Assembly: GCF_014926585.1 (NCBI RefSeq)
Contig: NZ_CP045422.1
Coordinates: 1,280,501 to 1,344,500, forward strand
Reading direction: 5' to 3'
Source of the DNA: Devosia beringensis
GTDB lineage: Bacteria; Pseudomonadota; Alphaproteobacteria; Rhizobiales; Devosiaceae
DNA: 64,000 nucleotides
The position numbers and the translations under genes are program-made. Below the pieces are notes generated by a model that saw only the letters and a list, made by a program, of their open reading frames with translations, did no database searches and was not told the DNA's origin. Below, piece after piece: positions 16,603-25,528 of this stretch (positions are counted from its first letter, which is position 1; each line of letters begins with the position of its first letter).

Positions 16603-17371
16603 GCGCGCTTCCTGTGGCTTGAATTGGTTGGGCGAAGGCGCCGAGATTGCACAGCCCCACCAGCGCACGGCCGACATCGAACGCATCCGACAAGCCGGTG
16701 GCAGCGGTGGCGGCCGCGCCGAGCGCGGCGCCCTCGAACAGGTGGTGCAGGAACAGGGCATCGGCTTGCGGGATGACGGTCACCATCACGTCCAGCGCGG
16801 GCCGGCTGATCAGTACCGCCTCGGCACCAGGGCGCACCGTGACGCCCTCGGCCTGGTGCGCCGACCAGATCGAGCCCACCGGGAAGGCGGAATGGATCAG
16901 GCCGGCCGCCGGATGGGATGCGAGGCGGAGCTCTGGCACCGTGGCCTGGTCAATCGTGGCCAGGGCAGTGATCGACATCGGCACCATGTCGGCAGCGTTG
17001 TAGGCAATGGACCAGGCTTCTTCGAGCCTGGCCATGTCGGCTAGGTAGGGCACGGCGCGGGCGGGGTCAAAGCTCTCGATAAAGGCGGCAAAGTCGGCGC
17101 CATAATGCTGCATGATCGGCGAGCGTGGTTTGTGGTCGGCGACGTAGAGCCGCGCCATGGCGGTGAAGAAGTCAGCGCCGACAAGGCGTTCGCAGACCGG
17201 ATACTTCGCTGCCAGCACGCCAACCAGGCCGACATGGACATTGTTGCGATAGACGGCAAAGCGTTTGGCGTCACTGTCGCCGCGATGGGACACAATGCCG
17301 GGCGGCACGGGCAGCGCCGGATCGACCAGGGCGGCAGCAAAAGCGGCCTGGGCGACGAGCGGCGCGATCAT
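16592..17371 (-). CDS. bufC1: DUF2063 partner protein of an MNIO enzyme (BufC-type)
   Basis: A 259-residue protein with the DUF2063 opening: [16 protein letters not shown], then [33 protein letters not shown], in short KRFAVYRNN and YPV..LVG. The C-terminal half resembles the winged-helix-like part that recruits the precursor peptide in homologues. Its start overlaps the MNIO gene as ATGA (17368-17371), so the two products are made together and probably form a heterodimer. Family knowledge: such partners present the RiPP precursor to the iron oxidase. The C-terminal 3 codons overlap the DoxX start. Confidence 0.88.
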   Translation of the reverse strand: MIAPLVAQAAFAAALVDPALPVPPGIVSHRGDSDAKRFAVYRNNVHVGLVGVLAAKYPVCERLVGADFFTAMARLYVADHKPRSPIMQHYGADFAAFIESFDPARAVPYLADMARLEEAWSIAYNAADMVPMSITALATIDQATVPELRLASHPAAGLIHSAFPVGSIWSAHQAEGVTVRPGAEAVLISRPALDVMVTVIPQADALFLHHLFEGAALGAAATAATGLSDAFDVGRALVGLCNLGAFAQPIQATGSAHAA

Positions 17372-18237
17372 GCCACGCGCTCGCGCGGCTGGTGCCGCTG
17401 CGCCGCTTCTGCCAGCGCGGCATCGACAATGCCGGCCTCCTCGGCCAGCACGGCAAATTCAGGCACGTCATTGTCCCATTCGACCAGGGTCGGCAGCGGA
17501 CCGGTACGCGCCAGGGTATGCGTATAGAGCGCAAAGACGTCGGGACTGACGCGGGAGGCATGCGCATCGATCAGCAGCCGGTCCCCGGCGGCATCGGTGG
17601 TCTCGTCATAGCCGGCCAGATGGATTTCGCCGACCTGATGCAGCGGGAAGCGGTCGATATAGGCGAAGGGATCGAGCCGATGGTTGACGGCCGAGACCAT
17701 GACATTGTTGACGTCGAGCAGCAGGCCGCAGCCGGAGCGCTCGGCAATGGCGGCGAGGAAATCGACCTCGTCGATGCTGCTCTCGGCAAACAGGACATAG
17801 GTGGAGGGGTTTTCCAGCAGCATGCGGCAGCCCAGCGCCTGTTGCACCTGGTCGACATGGGCGACGACATTGTCCAGCGTTGCGGGCGTATAGGGCAGCG
17901 GCAGCAGGTCATTGAGCCTGCTCTCCTCATGGCTCGACCAGGCGAGGTGCTCGGAAAAAGACTGGGGCCGGTAGCGCTCGATCAGCGCGCGCAGGCGGCG
18001 CAGATGGTCGCGATCCAGCGGGCCGGCGCCACCGATGGAAAGGCCCACGCCGTGCAGCGACAGCGGATAGTGCGCGACGATGTCGGCGAGGTAGCGGTGC
18101 GGCGGACCGCCATCGCCCATATAGTTTTCGGCATGCACTTCGAAAAAGCCGATAGGTGGCCGGGTGGCCAGGATCTCGGCATAATGCTGGGGCTTGAGCC
18201 CGAGGCCGGCGCGCGGCGGCAGGTTGGCTGGCTGCAT
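17368..18237 (-). CDS. bufB1: MNIO-family (DUF692) multinuclear non-haem iron oxidase, BufB-type
   Basis: A 289-residue TIM-barrel enzyme with the DUF692 metal-site blocks in order: [71 protein letters not shown] and [10 protein letters not shown]. Enzymes of this family use two or three iron ions to oxidise cysteine side chains in ribosomal peptides; BufB-type members make thiooxazoles in bufferins. I start at ATG 18237, eight bases after AAGGG, rather than at GTG 18246, which follows the ribosome site with no spacing. Its gene lies 66 bases after the precursor and is coupled to the DUF2063 gene. Confidence 0.9.
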   Translation of the reverse strand: MQPANLPPRAGLGLKPQHYAEILATRPPIGFFEVHAENYMGDGGPPHRYLADIVAHYPLSLHGVGLSIGGAGPLDRDHLRRLRALIERYRPQSFSEHLAWSSHEESRLNDLLPLPYTPATLDNVVAHVDQVQQALGCRMLLENPSTYVLFAESSIDEVDFLAAIAERSGCGLLLDVNNVMVSAVNHRLDPFAYIDRFPLHQVGEIHLAGYDETTDAAGDRLLIDAHASRVSPDVFALYTHTLARTGPLPTLVEWDNDVPEFAVLAEEAGIVDAALAEAAQRHQPRERVA

Positions 18238-18303
18238 GATGATCACCCTTGAACAAAGGCCGGAGATCCGGGCAGCCGGACCTCCGGGGCAATGGTGGCC
18301 GGA

Positions 18304-18597
18304 TCAGGCCTTGGGCAGATCGCGATCGAGCTCTTCGAGCGAGCCCATGCGGTCGCCTTCGAAGGACATGGTCAGGCAGGTGCCGGCTGGCACGGCCTTC
18401 CAGGCATTGCCCTGATAGTCGATCACCGAGGTACCGGCGCAGGTGGTGCCGGGACCGGCAGCACAGTCATTCTGGCCGGCCAGGGCGACGCCATAGCATT
18501 TTTCGGTGGCATCCTGAGCGGTCGCGGTCTGGACCGAAACGGCGGAGAGGGCAGCGAGCAGAGAGGCGGCGAGAACGAGTGAATTGCTGGGCTTCAT
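18304..18597 (-). CDS. bufA1: Bufferin-type (DUF2282) precursor peptide
   Basis: A 97-residue secreted peptide precursor. Residues 1-28 form a signal peptide ([19 protein letters not shown], cleavage after ATAQ). The mature part has four cysteines at 34, 45, 53 and 74, in [22 protein letters not shown] and PAGTCL, which is the DUF2282/BufA1 pattern. Known bufferins have such cysteines converted by the MNIO enzyme and bind copper in the periplasm. AAGGAA lies seven bases before ATG 18597. It is the first gene of the operon, as expected for a highly expressed precursor. The acidic tail ([12 protein letters not shown]) is unmodified-looking. Confidence 0.9.
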   Translation of the reverse strand: MKPSNSLVLAASLLAALSAVSVQTATAQDATEKCYGVALAGQNDCAAGPGTTCAGTSVIDYQGNAWKAVPAGTCLTMSFEGDRMGSLEELDRDLPKA

Positions 18598-18688
18598 GGT
18601 GTGTTCCTTCCTTGCGGCGAAGCCCTGACTGGCTTCGTGCAGGTTAGTTCGCGCCACCGCGCCGGCCGTTACCGGCCTTCAGATCACG

Positions 18689-18704
18689 AGTTCGTGTTCG
18701 AACT
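18689..18704. promoter_or_regulatory. Small palindrome upstream of the bufferin operon
   Basis: AGTTCGTGTTCGAACT has two six-base arms that pair perfectly. It lies about 90 bases upstream of the precursor start, in the 134-base gap to the L,D-transpeptidase gene. It could be an operator or part of the promoter; a further GC stem, GGGGAG..CTCCCC near 18713, may end the upstream transcript. Confidence 0.25.
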
Positions 18705-18731
18705 TGAAGCGAGGGGAGATCGCTCCCCGGA

Positions 18732-19511
18732 CTAGAGGGCCGCCATGGTCGAAAAGGTCCCGATCGGGCAGGCGCCGTTTGGATCGAGCGGGGCAGTGCG
18801 TGGGTCGTTCTGGTTGAAGACATAGCGCTGCTCGCAGACATCCCAGGTCGGCGGCTGGCCGGCCAGGTCAAAGGCATCGGTGCCGATCTTGAGGTTGCGC
18901 CAGAAGGCGTTATGCGGGCTGGCGGCATGACGCATGAGGTTTTCCTCGGTCATGCGGAAGGGCAGCAGCTGCAGCTGGAAGGCGCTATTGCCGCCCCGGA
19001 AGGTCTCGCGGGCCAGGGCATAGATTTCCTTGATGCCGTCATCGGTCATGGCGTAGCAGCCGACCGACAGGCAATCGCCATGGATCATCAGATAGGTGCC
19101 GGTGCGCTCGAGCGCCTGGTCGAACTTGTTGGGAAAGCCGGTATTGAAGGACAGGTGATAGGAGGACTTGGGGTTGAGCAGCGCCGGGGTGACATCATAG
19201 AACCCTTCCGGCGACTGGTAATCGCCCTGCTTGACCTTGGGCCCGAGCGTGCCCGACCATTTGCAGATCGGGTAGGTCTTGAGCAGGGCATAGCGGCCCG
19301 AAGTGGTGCGCTTCCACACTTCGAGCTCGGAGCTTTCCTTGTAGACCCGGATCATCATCGGTTCAGCAGGAGAAGAGCCAATTGCCGCCAGGCGCTCGAG
19401 CAGCGGCTTGGGCAGCGGCACATTGCCGCGATTGTCACCGGCGAACTGGCAGCCGGCCAGGACCGTGACGGCCAGCAGCAGGACAAAAGTGCGAAGAACG
19501 TTGGTGAGCAT
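18732..19511 (-). CDS. L,D-transpeptidase (YkuD/YafK-type) lipoprotein
   Basis: A 259-residue protein with a lipoprotein signal: LLLAVTVLAGC, the lipobox Cys being residue 21. The YkuD catalytic block is MIHGDCLSVGCYAM, with His144 and the nucleophile Cys152 (HGxxxxxGC pattern). The preceding text KTYPICKWSGTLGPKVKQGDYQSPEGFYDV matches the YafK/DpaA branch, which modifies or cuts the link between peptidoglycan and outer-membrane lipoproteins in the periplasm. It is divergent from the VWA gene, and upstream of the bufferin operon on the same strand with a 134-base gap, so co-transcription is uncertain. Confidence 0.88.
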   Translation of the reverse strand: MLTNVLRTFVLLLAVTVLAGCQFAGDNRGNVPLPKPLLERLAAIGSSPAEPMMIRVYKESSELEVWKRTTSGRYALLKTYPICKWSGTLGPKVKQGDYQSPEGFYDVTPALLNPKSSYHLSFNTGFPNKFDQALERTGTYLMIHGDCLSVGCYAMTDDGIKEIYALARETFRGGNSAFQLQLLPFRMTEENLMRHAASPHNAFWRNLKIGTDAFDLAGQPPTWDVCEQRYVFNQNDPRTAPLDPNGACPIGTFSTMAAL

Positions 19512-19634
19512 GGGCTATCCCGTCAGGTTTTGCCGCAAGATGGGACCGAGCGGTTACCGGAAGGTGAACTTTACGAATCTGTGACCGCACGGGTCTGGCC
19601 TTGCGGCAGGACGCTGCGGGCCACATATTGGGGC

Positions 19635-20354
19635 ATGGTGCAAAAAGACCCGGCGACGCGACAAACCTCTGGATTGCCCGACAAGGGCAAGGTCAGCGGC
19701 AATATTGCCGCCTTCGTGCAGAAAGTCGGCACCATGGCCCGGCCGAACGCGGCCCAGGACGGGCGGCTGCTGTTCGCGCTGGACGCGACGATGAGCCGCC
19801 AGCCGACCTGGGACCTGGCCTGTTCGCTGCAGGCGGAGATGTTTGCCGCCATTCCCAAGCCCAGTGCGCTGCAGGTGCAACTGCTGTATTTCCGCGGCTT
19901 CGGCGAATGCCGGGCCAGCAAATGGGTGCTCGACGGCGACGCTCTGGCCAGGCTGATGAGCGGCATCGATTGCCGGGGCGGCCATACCCAGATTGCCAAG
20001 GTCTTCGCCCATGCCCGCGCCGAGCACAAGCGGCGGCGGATCAATGCGGTGATCTATGTGGGCGACGCCATGGAGGAAAATGTGGACGACCTGGCCGAAA
20101 AAGCCGGACAGCTGGGCCTCTTGGGCCTGCCGCTGTTCATCTTCCAGGAGGGTCGCGACGCCCAGGTGGAAGCCGCCTTCCGCGACTTTGCCCGGCTGAG
20201 CAAGGGGGCCTATGCCCGCTTTGATGCCAGTGCGCCGCAGGAGCTGGCGGCGCTGCTCAAGGCAGTGGCCGCCTATGCCAGCGGCGGGCGGGATCTGCTG
20301 AAACTCCAAGCCAGCGGCCAGGCAAGGGCGCTGCTGGCGCAATTGCCGTCATGA
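19635..20354 (+). CDS. VWA-domain protein
   Basis: A 239-residue von Willebrand factor A domain protein without signal peptide or membrane helix. The metal-ion-dependent adhesion site appears complete: LFALDATMS (D50-x-T52-x-S54), the Thr in GGHTQIAKV, and the Asp in YVGDAMEEN. Cytosolic VWA proteins usually act as metal-dependent scaffolds for chaperones or chelatases. I start at ATG 19635; the frame continues upstream across the divergent lipoprotein gene, which is implausible. The stop overlaps the next start as ATGA, so it is tightly coupled to the J-domain membrane protein. Confidence 0.85.
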   Translation: MVQKDPATRQTSGLPDKGKVSGNIAAFVQKVGTMARPNAAQDGRLLFALDATMSRQPTWDLACSLQAEMFAAIPKPSALQVQLLYFRGFGECRASKWVLDGDALARLMSGIDCRGGHTQIAKVFAHARAEHKRRRINAVIYVGDAMEENVDDLAEKAGQLGLLGLPLFIFQEGRDAQVEAAFRDFARLSKGAYARFDASAPQELAALLKAVAAYASGGRDLLKLQASGQARALLAQLPS

Positions 20355-21055
20355 CCTATTTCTTTGTCGGCGGGCTGGCGCTGCTGGCGGTTCTTGCCGC
20401 CGTCAATTATGCGCGCGGGCTGGACCAACGCGTGCTGTGGCGGGGTCTGCGCTACCTCGTCGGGGGACTGGGCGCACTGGCCGCCATCGGCCTGCTGCTG
20501 GCGCGGCGGATCGACATTGCCCTGTTTGTTGGCGCGGCTGCCATAGCGGTGCTGCGCACCGGGCGGCTGGGGCCGATCTCGTTTGACGGGCCGGCCATGG
20601 GTGCGAGCAATATCTCCAAGGTGCAGAGCTACAGCTTTGCCATGGAGCTCGACCACGATACCGGCGCGGTCTCGGGCCGGGTGCTCAATGGTCCGTTCGC
20701 CGGGATGGACCTGCTCGATCTGGGCGAGAACGAGACCCGGGCGCTGCTGGCCGAAGTCGGCGGCGATGCCGACAGCCTCAGCCTGCTCGAAAGCTGGCTC
20801 GATGCCAATCGGGCCGGCTGGCGCGAATATTTTGCCGAACAGGATGAAGGTGGCGGCGCTACCGCCCCGAGCGGCGGCGATCCGATTGCCGAGGCATATG
20901 AGGTATTGGGCCTCAAACCCGATGCCAGCGAGGATGATATCCGCACCGCCCATCGCGAGCTGATGAAGGCCGTGCATCCCGATCACGGCGGCTCGAGCTA
21001 TCTGGCGGTCAAGATCAACCAGGCGCGCGACCTGCTGCTCAAACAGCGGCAATAG
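20351..21055 (+). CDS. Membrane-anchored J-domain (DnaJ-type) protein
   Basis: A 234-residue protein with two N-terminal transmembrane helices (YFFVGGLALLAVLAAVNYA; YLVGGLGALAAIGLLLA), a middle region of unknown fold, an acidic and Gly-rich linker (EQDEGGGATAPSGGD) and a C-terminal J-domain: AYEVLGLKPDASEDDI followed by the HPD motif at 209-211. J-domains stimulate DnaK ATPase, so this anchors DnaK activity at the inner membrane. The layout recalls DjlA/TerB-less J-proteins found in alphaproteobacteria. It overlaps the VWA gene by four bases, suggesting a joint function in protein quality control; the client is unknown. Confidence 0.88.
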   Translation: MTYFFVGGLALLAVLAAVNYARGLDQRVLWRGLRYLVGGLGALAAIGLLLARRIDIALFVGAAAIAVLRTGRLGPISFDGPAMGASNISKVQSYSFAMELDHDTGAVSGRVLNGPFAGMDLLDLGENETRALLAEVGGDADSLSLLESWLDANRAGWREYFAEQDEGGGATAPSGGDPIAEAYEVLGLKPDASEDDIRTAHRELMKAVHPDHGGSSYLAVKINQARDLLLKQRQ

Positions 21056-21090
21056 AGCGCGTCGGACGGACCTGTCACCAAGGAGCTGTC

Positions 21091-22455
21091 TTGCCTCAGA
21101 TCGATCAGTCCGCGCTGCCACCGCATGTCGAACCGCATCGCAAGCCGCTGTCGCTGTTGCAGTCGCTGCGGGCGGCGCGCCAGAACGTGCTCGAGATCAT
21201 CCCGGCCATCGCCTATCGGCAGCCCATGGTGTCGGGCCGCATGGGCGCGCGCTGGCACATGGTGCAGGACCCGGCCGCACTGCGGCGCATCTTTCTGGAC
21301 AATGCGGCGAACTATCCCAAATCCGAAGTGATGCTGCGCATGTTGCGCCCGGCGATCGGCAATAGCCTGTTCAACGCCGAAGGCGCCGACTGGCGCTGGC
21401 AGCGGCGGGCCGTGGCGCCGGTCTTTGCCCAGCGCAATGTCACCGCTTTGGCGCCGGTGATGACGGCCACGGCCGAGCGGGCGGCACAGCGGCTAGGCGC
21501 GGCCGGACCCCAGGCCGAAATGGTCGGGGAAATGCTCACCGCCACGTTCGATGTCATCTGCGAAGTGGCGCTGTCGGGCCGCGAGCATTTCGATGCCGGG
21601 GTCTATGGCGCCGCCATCATCCGCTATTTCGAAACGGCTGGAAAAGCCTCGCTGCTGGACTTCCTGCGCGTGCCGAGCTGGTTTCCCCGGCCCGGCGAAG
21701 TGCTGGGCATGGGCGCCGTGCGCACCATGCACGACATGGTGGAAAAGGCCATTGCGGCGCGCCGCAAACAGGCGACGGGCACGGCGGATGACCTGCTCGA
21801 TTTCATGCTCAAGGCGCAGGATCCGGAAACCGGGCGGACCATGTCGCCGCAGGACGTGCTGCACAATATGCAGTTCTTCATCGTGGCCGGGCACGAAACC
21901 ACGGCGCTGGCGCTGAGCTGGGCGCTGCAGCTGCTGGCCCTGTCCCCCGCCATCCAGGAGCGGGCCCATGAAGAGGCCCGCGCCGCACTGGGCGAGCAGC
22001 CGGCCGGGCTCGAGCATCTCGAGGCCATGCCGCTGGGCCGTCGCATCCTCGAGGAGTCCATGCGGCTTTATCCGCCGGTGGGCATGCTGGCGCGCGAGGT
22101 GCGCGCCAGCGACGAGTTGGGCGGCCGACAGATCGCCGCCCATGACGTGATCTTCCTGCCGCTTTATGCGCTGCATCGACACGAGCTGCTGTGGGACGAC
22201 CCCAACAGCTTCAACCCGGACCGCTTCCTGCCCGAGGCGGCCAAGGCCCGCGACCGCTATGCCTATCTGCCCTTCGGTGCCGGTCCGCGCGTCTGCGTCG
22301 GCGCCAACTTTGCCATGATGCAGGCCCAGATTATCCTGGCGACCCTGCTGGCGCGGTTCCGCTTCGCGCCGGGTCCCGATCCCCTGCCCCGGCCGACCAT
22401 GCTGATGACGGTACGCCCCGATACCGGGATCAAGCTGCGCGTAACGCCGCGATAA
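21091..22455 (+). CDS. Cytochrome P450
   Basis: A 454-residue P450 starting at TTG 21091, which has the strong site AAGGAG five bases upstream. Hallmarks in order: C-helix DWRWQRRAVAPVF, I-helix oxygen-binding AGHETTALALSW, K-helix EESMRLYPP (ExxR), and the haem-thiolate loop FGAGPRVCVG near residues 394-404. The lack of a membrane anchor indicates a soluble bacterial class I enzyme needing a ferredoxin and reductase, neither encoded here. It hydroxylates an unknown substrate. It lies 35 bases after the J-domain gene and is convergent with the aldolase-like gene; a small GCCGC/GCGGC stem sits at its stop. Confidence 0.92.
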   Translation: MPQIDQSALPPHVEPHRKPLSLLQSLRAARQNVLEIIPAIAYRQPMVSGRMGARWHMVQDPAALRRIFLDNAANYPKSEVMLRMLRPAIGNSLFNAEGADWRWQRRAVAPVFAQRNVTALAPVMTATAERAAQRLGAAGPQAEMVGEMLTATFDVICEVALSGREHFDAGVYGAAIIRYFETAGKASLLDFLRVPSWFPRPGEVLGMGAVRTMHDMVEKAIAARRKQATGTADDLLDFMLKAQDPETGRTMSPQDVLHNMQFFIVAGHETTALALSWALQLLALSPAIQERAHEEARAALGEQPAGLEHLEAMPLGRRILEESMRLYPPVGMLAREVRASDELGGRQIAAHDVIFLPLYALHRHELLWDDPNSFNPDRFLPEAAKARDRYAYLPFGAGPRVCVGANFAMMQAQIILATLLARFRFAPGPDPLPRPTMLMTVRPDTGIKLRVTPR

Positions 22456-22467
22456 TAGCGGCGATAA

Positions 22468-23214
22468 TCAGCCCGGCTTGACCGGATTGAGGCGGCGCCA
22501 GGCCTGGTACTCGTCATTGGCATCGGGATGGAGCGGGTAATAGCGCTGCAGCGGCGCGCCCTCCATCAGCTTGATGCGGGAAAACTCTTCCCACTCGGCA
22601 TGCTTTTGCCCGTCCGCGATCACCTGCTCGGCCATCGATACCGGCACCACCACCGCGCCGTCGTCATCGGCCACGATAATGTCGCCGGGCACCACGGTCA
22701 CGCCGCCGCAGGCGATGGTCACGTTGACCGCATAGGGGTAGATGTCGGTCTGCACATGGTAGTTGGGCGACCAGCCCTTGAGCCAGAGCGCCAGGTCGAG
22801 CTTTTCCACATTGGGCCGATCGCGCATCACCCCGTCGATGATGATGCCGGCGCCGCCGCGCCCCTTGAAATAGGTGCTCATCATGTCGCCGAAAATGCCC
22901 GAGCGCATGTCGCCGCGCGCATCCACCACCACCACATCGCCCTCCTGCACGTGATAGAGCACGTGGCGGTGCAGCTGGGTTTCAGGGTCGGCATATTCGC
23001 CTTCGCTGAACAGGTCCGGCCGCTGCGGCAGGCATTGCAGGGTCAGCGCCGGTCCGCAGATGCACTTGCCATGGGTCTGGGGCAGGATGCCGGTCATATG
23101 CGGGTTCTTGAAGCCCATATGCCCCAGCGTCCCGGCGATGGTCGCTGCGCCCAATCCCCTGAGCCCCTCGATCAGGTGCTTTGCCGGCCGCGTGATCTCG
23201 GCGCCCTTGGTCAT
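22468..23214 (-). CDS. RraA-like / HMG-aldolase family protein
   Basis: A 248-residue member of the RraA fold, which includes 4-hydroxy-4-methyl-2-oxoglutarate and 4-carboxy-4-hydroxy-2-oxoadipate aldolases and the RNase E regulator RraA. Recognisable blocks are GAATIAGTLGHMG, GDVVVVDARGDMRSGIFGDMM (the GD..V.D and G..G...A.A type core), GIIIDGVMRDRPNVEKL and PGDIIVADDDGAVVVP, with the metal-site Asp. At the end of a sugar-acid operon with a galactonate-dehydratase-like enolase, a retro-aldol step on a 2-keto-3-deoxy acid is the likely reaction. I start at ATG 23214 behind a GGGGG stretch. Confidence 0.8.
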   Translation of the reverse strand: MTKGAEITRPAKHLIEGLRGLGAATIAGTLGHMGFKNPHMTGILPQTHGKCICGPALTLQCLPQRPDLFSEGEYADPETQLHRHVLYHVQEGDVVVVDARGDMRSGIFGDMMSTYFKGRGGAGIIIDGVMRDRPNVEKLDLALWLKGWSPNYHVQTDIYPYAVNVTIACGGVTVVPGDIIVADDDGAVVVPVSMAEQVIADGQKHAEWEEFSRIKLMEGAPLQRYYPLHPDANDEYQAWRRLNPVKPG

Positions 23215-23242
23215 CGTCTGTCCCCCACTCACATCGCTAAAA

Positions 23243-24403
23243 TTACCAGTTCGTGACCGAACCGTCGGTGCGCCGCAGATGCGGCGCCTCCCAGAATTGG
23301 AAACTCTGCTTGGCCAGCAGGTCCTCGTTGACCTCGACGCCCAGGCCCGGCGCGTCGCTGACCGGATAGACCGCGCCCTGCAGCTTCGGCTGTACCGGGA
23401 AAAACGCGTCATTGTCGAAGCCGAGGCCCCGCTCGGGTGCCCGGGTTTCGAGCCAGGCGAAGTTGGGCACGGCAGCGGCAAAGTGAATGGTGGCGGCGGT
23501 GCAGACGGGACCGAGCGGATTGTGCGGCATCAGGTCGACATAATGCGCCTCGCTCCAGCCGGCGACCTTCATCGCCTCGGTCAGGCCACCGACATTGCAC
23601 ACGTCCAGCCGATTGAACTGGTGAATGCCGCGCTCGATAAAAGGCAGGAACTGCCACTTGCTGGAAAATTCCTCGCCGATGGCGAAGGGAATATCGGTCA
23701 TGCTGCGCAGCGATTCATAGGCCTCCGGCGTCTCGTCGCGGATCGGCTCTTCGAGGAAATCGAGCACGCCCTTGTCGAGCTTGTTGCAGAAGCTGGCCGC
23801 CTCGGCGACCGAGAGACGGTGATGATAGTCGATGCCCAGCACCACTTCGCTGCCCAGTTCCTCACGCGCTTTGTTGAGAATGCGCGCGGTGGCGGCGATG
23901 GACTGGCGCGGCTCGAAGATGTCGGGGCTGTCCTGGCCGATGGGGAAGAAGCGGATGGCGTCAAAGCCCATTTCCTTGAGTTCATGCGCCCGCTCGATGG
24001 CGCCCTCGCCGGCGCTGTCGCCGGTCGAGGCAAAGGCGGGGACCGCATGGCGCTGCTTGCCCCCGAGCAGGTCATAGACCGGCACGCCCAGCGCCTTGCC
24101 CTTGATGTCGTGCAGCGCGATGTCGATGGCCGAAATCGCCGCCTGCAGCACGCGGCCGCCCTCGAAATACTGGCTGCGGTAGAGTTCCTGCCAGATGCAA
24201 CCGATCTGCATGGCGTCCCGGCCGATGAGGAATTCGCGATAATGCTCGATGGCGCCGGCCACCGCTTTTTCTCGCCCGGTCAAACCACTCTCGCCCCAGC
24301 CGAAAATGCCCTGATCGGTCTCGATCTTGACCAGGAACTGGTTTCTGATGCCCACCCGGACCGGGTAGGGCTTGATGGCAGTGATCTTGAGCTTGAGGGG
24401 CAT
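23243..24403 (-). CDS. Enolase-superfamily dehydratase, galactonate-dehydratase-like
   Basis: A 386-residue mandelate racemase/muconate lactonising enzyme family member. Metal and catalytic residues: Asp and His in VLGIDYHHRLS, Glu in FLEEPIRD, Glu in AIGEEF, Asp in DVCNVGGL and His in MPHNPLGP, the D-x-H plus PHNPLGP combination of D-galactonate dehydratase-type enzymes. These remove water from an aldonate to give a 2-keto-3-deoxy acid. It is the fifth gene of a minus-strand operon after a CUT1 importer and precedes the RraA-like aldolase, which forms a coherent uptake, dehydration and cleavage series. Exact sugar acid not determinable. Confidence 0.87.
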   Translation of the reverse strand: MPLKLKITAIKPYPVRVGIRNQFLVKIETDQGIFGWGESGLTGREKAVAGAIEHYREFLIGRDAMQIGCIWQELYRSQYFEGGRVLQAAISAIDIALHDIKGKALGVPVYDLLGGKQRHAVPAFASTGDSAGEGAIERAHELKEMGFDAIRFFPIGQDSPDIFEPRQSIAATARILNKAREELGSEVVLGIDYHHRLSVAEAASFCNKLDKGVLDFLEEPIRDETPEAYESLRSMTDIPFAIGEEFSSKWQFLPFIERGIHQFNRLDVCNVGGLTEAMKVAGWSEAHYVDLMPHNPLGPVCTAATIHFAAAVPNFAWLETRAPERGLGFDNDAFFPVQPKLQGAVYPVSDAPGLGVEVNEDLLAKQSFQFWEAPHLRRTDGSVTNW

Positions 24404-24418
24404 GAATAGTCTCAGGGG

Positions 24419-25516
24419 TTAGTCGGCGTGCAGGGCCATTTCGGTCTGGCCGTCGAACAGATGAATGCGGTCCTGGTCGAATTCGAGCCAGACCATTTCA
24501 TCGGGTTCGACCTGGGCGGTCGGTGGCAGGCTTATATTGACGATGGCGCCAGACAGGAAGGCCTGGACGAAAGTGATGTCCCCGGTCGGCTCGACGGTAT
24601 AGACGCGGGCCGGCACGGCGCCTGCCACGGCTGACTTGTGCAGTCTGATGGTGGAGTGCCGCGCCCCCAGCACCACCTTGTTCGAGCTGGCCGCAGCGAC
24701 CTTGCGGGCATTGGCGTCCGACAGCGGCAGCAGCCAGCCCTCGGCGCTGCTGAGCGCCGTCTGTCCATTGGCTGTGGTTGCTTCGAGCGGCACCAGGCTC
24801 ATGGCCGGGCTGCCGATGAAGCTGGCCACGAACATGTTGACCGGATTGGCAAAGACCTGGGCCGGCGTATCATATTGCTGCAGCAGGCCGGCATTCATCA
24901 CCGCCATCTTGTCGGCCATGGTAACGGCCTCGAGCTGGTCATGCGTGACATAGATGATAGTGGCATGCAGATCCTGGTGGAAGCGCTTGAGCTCGCTGCG
25001 CATCTGCACGCGCAGCTTGGCGTCGAGGTTGGACAAGGGCTCGTCCATCAGGAACACCGCCGGATCGCGCACCAAGGCACGACCGAGCGCCACGCGCTGC
25101 TGCTGCCCGCCGGACAGTTCGCGCGGCTTGCGCTCGAGCAGATGGGTGATGTCGAGCACCTTGGCGGCTTCGCGGACCTTGCGGTCAATCTCCTCTTTGG
25201 GCAGCTTGCGCATCTGCAGGGGGAAGGCCAGGTTCTGGAACACCGATTTCTGCGGATAGAGTGCGTAGTTCTGGAACACCATGGCGATGTCCCGGTCCTT
25301 GGGATCGAGATCGTTGACCACCCGATCGCCGATGACGATGTCGCCCGAGGTGATCGGGATCAGGCCCGCGACGAGGTTCAGCGTCGTGGTCTTGCCGCAA
25401 CCGGAGGGGCCGACCAGGGCGACGAATTCACCGTCATTGACCGTCAGCGACACATCCCTGGCGGCATAGACCGAGCCATAGGTCTTGACGAGATCTTTGA
25501 GAACGACCTGGGCCAT
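24419..25516 (-). CDS. CUT1-type sugar ABC ATPase (UgpC/MalK-like)
   Basis: A 365-residue ATPase with Walker [10 protein letters not shown] at 36-44, Q-loop FQNYALYP at 81-88, signature LSGGQ at 134-138, Walker B VFLMDEP at 154-160 and YVTHDQLEA as H-loop. The C-terminal 130 residues form the OB-type TOBE domain ending [14 protein letters not shown], as in MalK and UgpC. It energises the two adjacent permeases. It lies 12 bases from the permease and 15 bases from the enolase gene within one operon. Confidence 0.92.
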   Translation of the reverse strand: MAQVVLKDLVKTYGSVYAARDVSLTVNDGEFVALVGPSGCGKTTTLNLVAGLIPITSGDIVIGDRVVNDLDPKDRDIAMVFQNYALYPQKSVFQNLAFPLQMRKLPKEEIDRKVREAAKVLDITHLLERKPRELSGGQQQRVALGRALVRDPAVFLMDEPLSNLDAKLRVQMRSELKRFHQDLHATIIYVTHDQLEAVTMADKMAVMNAGLLQQYDTPAQVFANPVNMFVASFIGSPAMSLVPLEATTANGQTALSSAEGWLLPLSDANARKVAAASSNKVVLGARHSTIRLHKSAVAGAVPARVYTVEPTGDITFVQAFLSGAIVNISLPPTAQVEPDEMVWLEFDQDRIHLFDGQTEMALHAD

Positions 25517-25528
25517 GAATGCAACCTT

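Noticed and set aside
18912-19634. Upstream extension of the VWA gene
   Set aside because: It would overlap the whole lipoprotein gene on the other strand; ATG 19635 gives a normal VWA protein.
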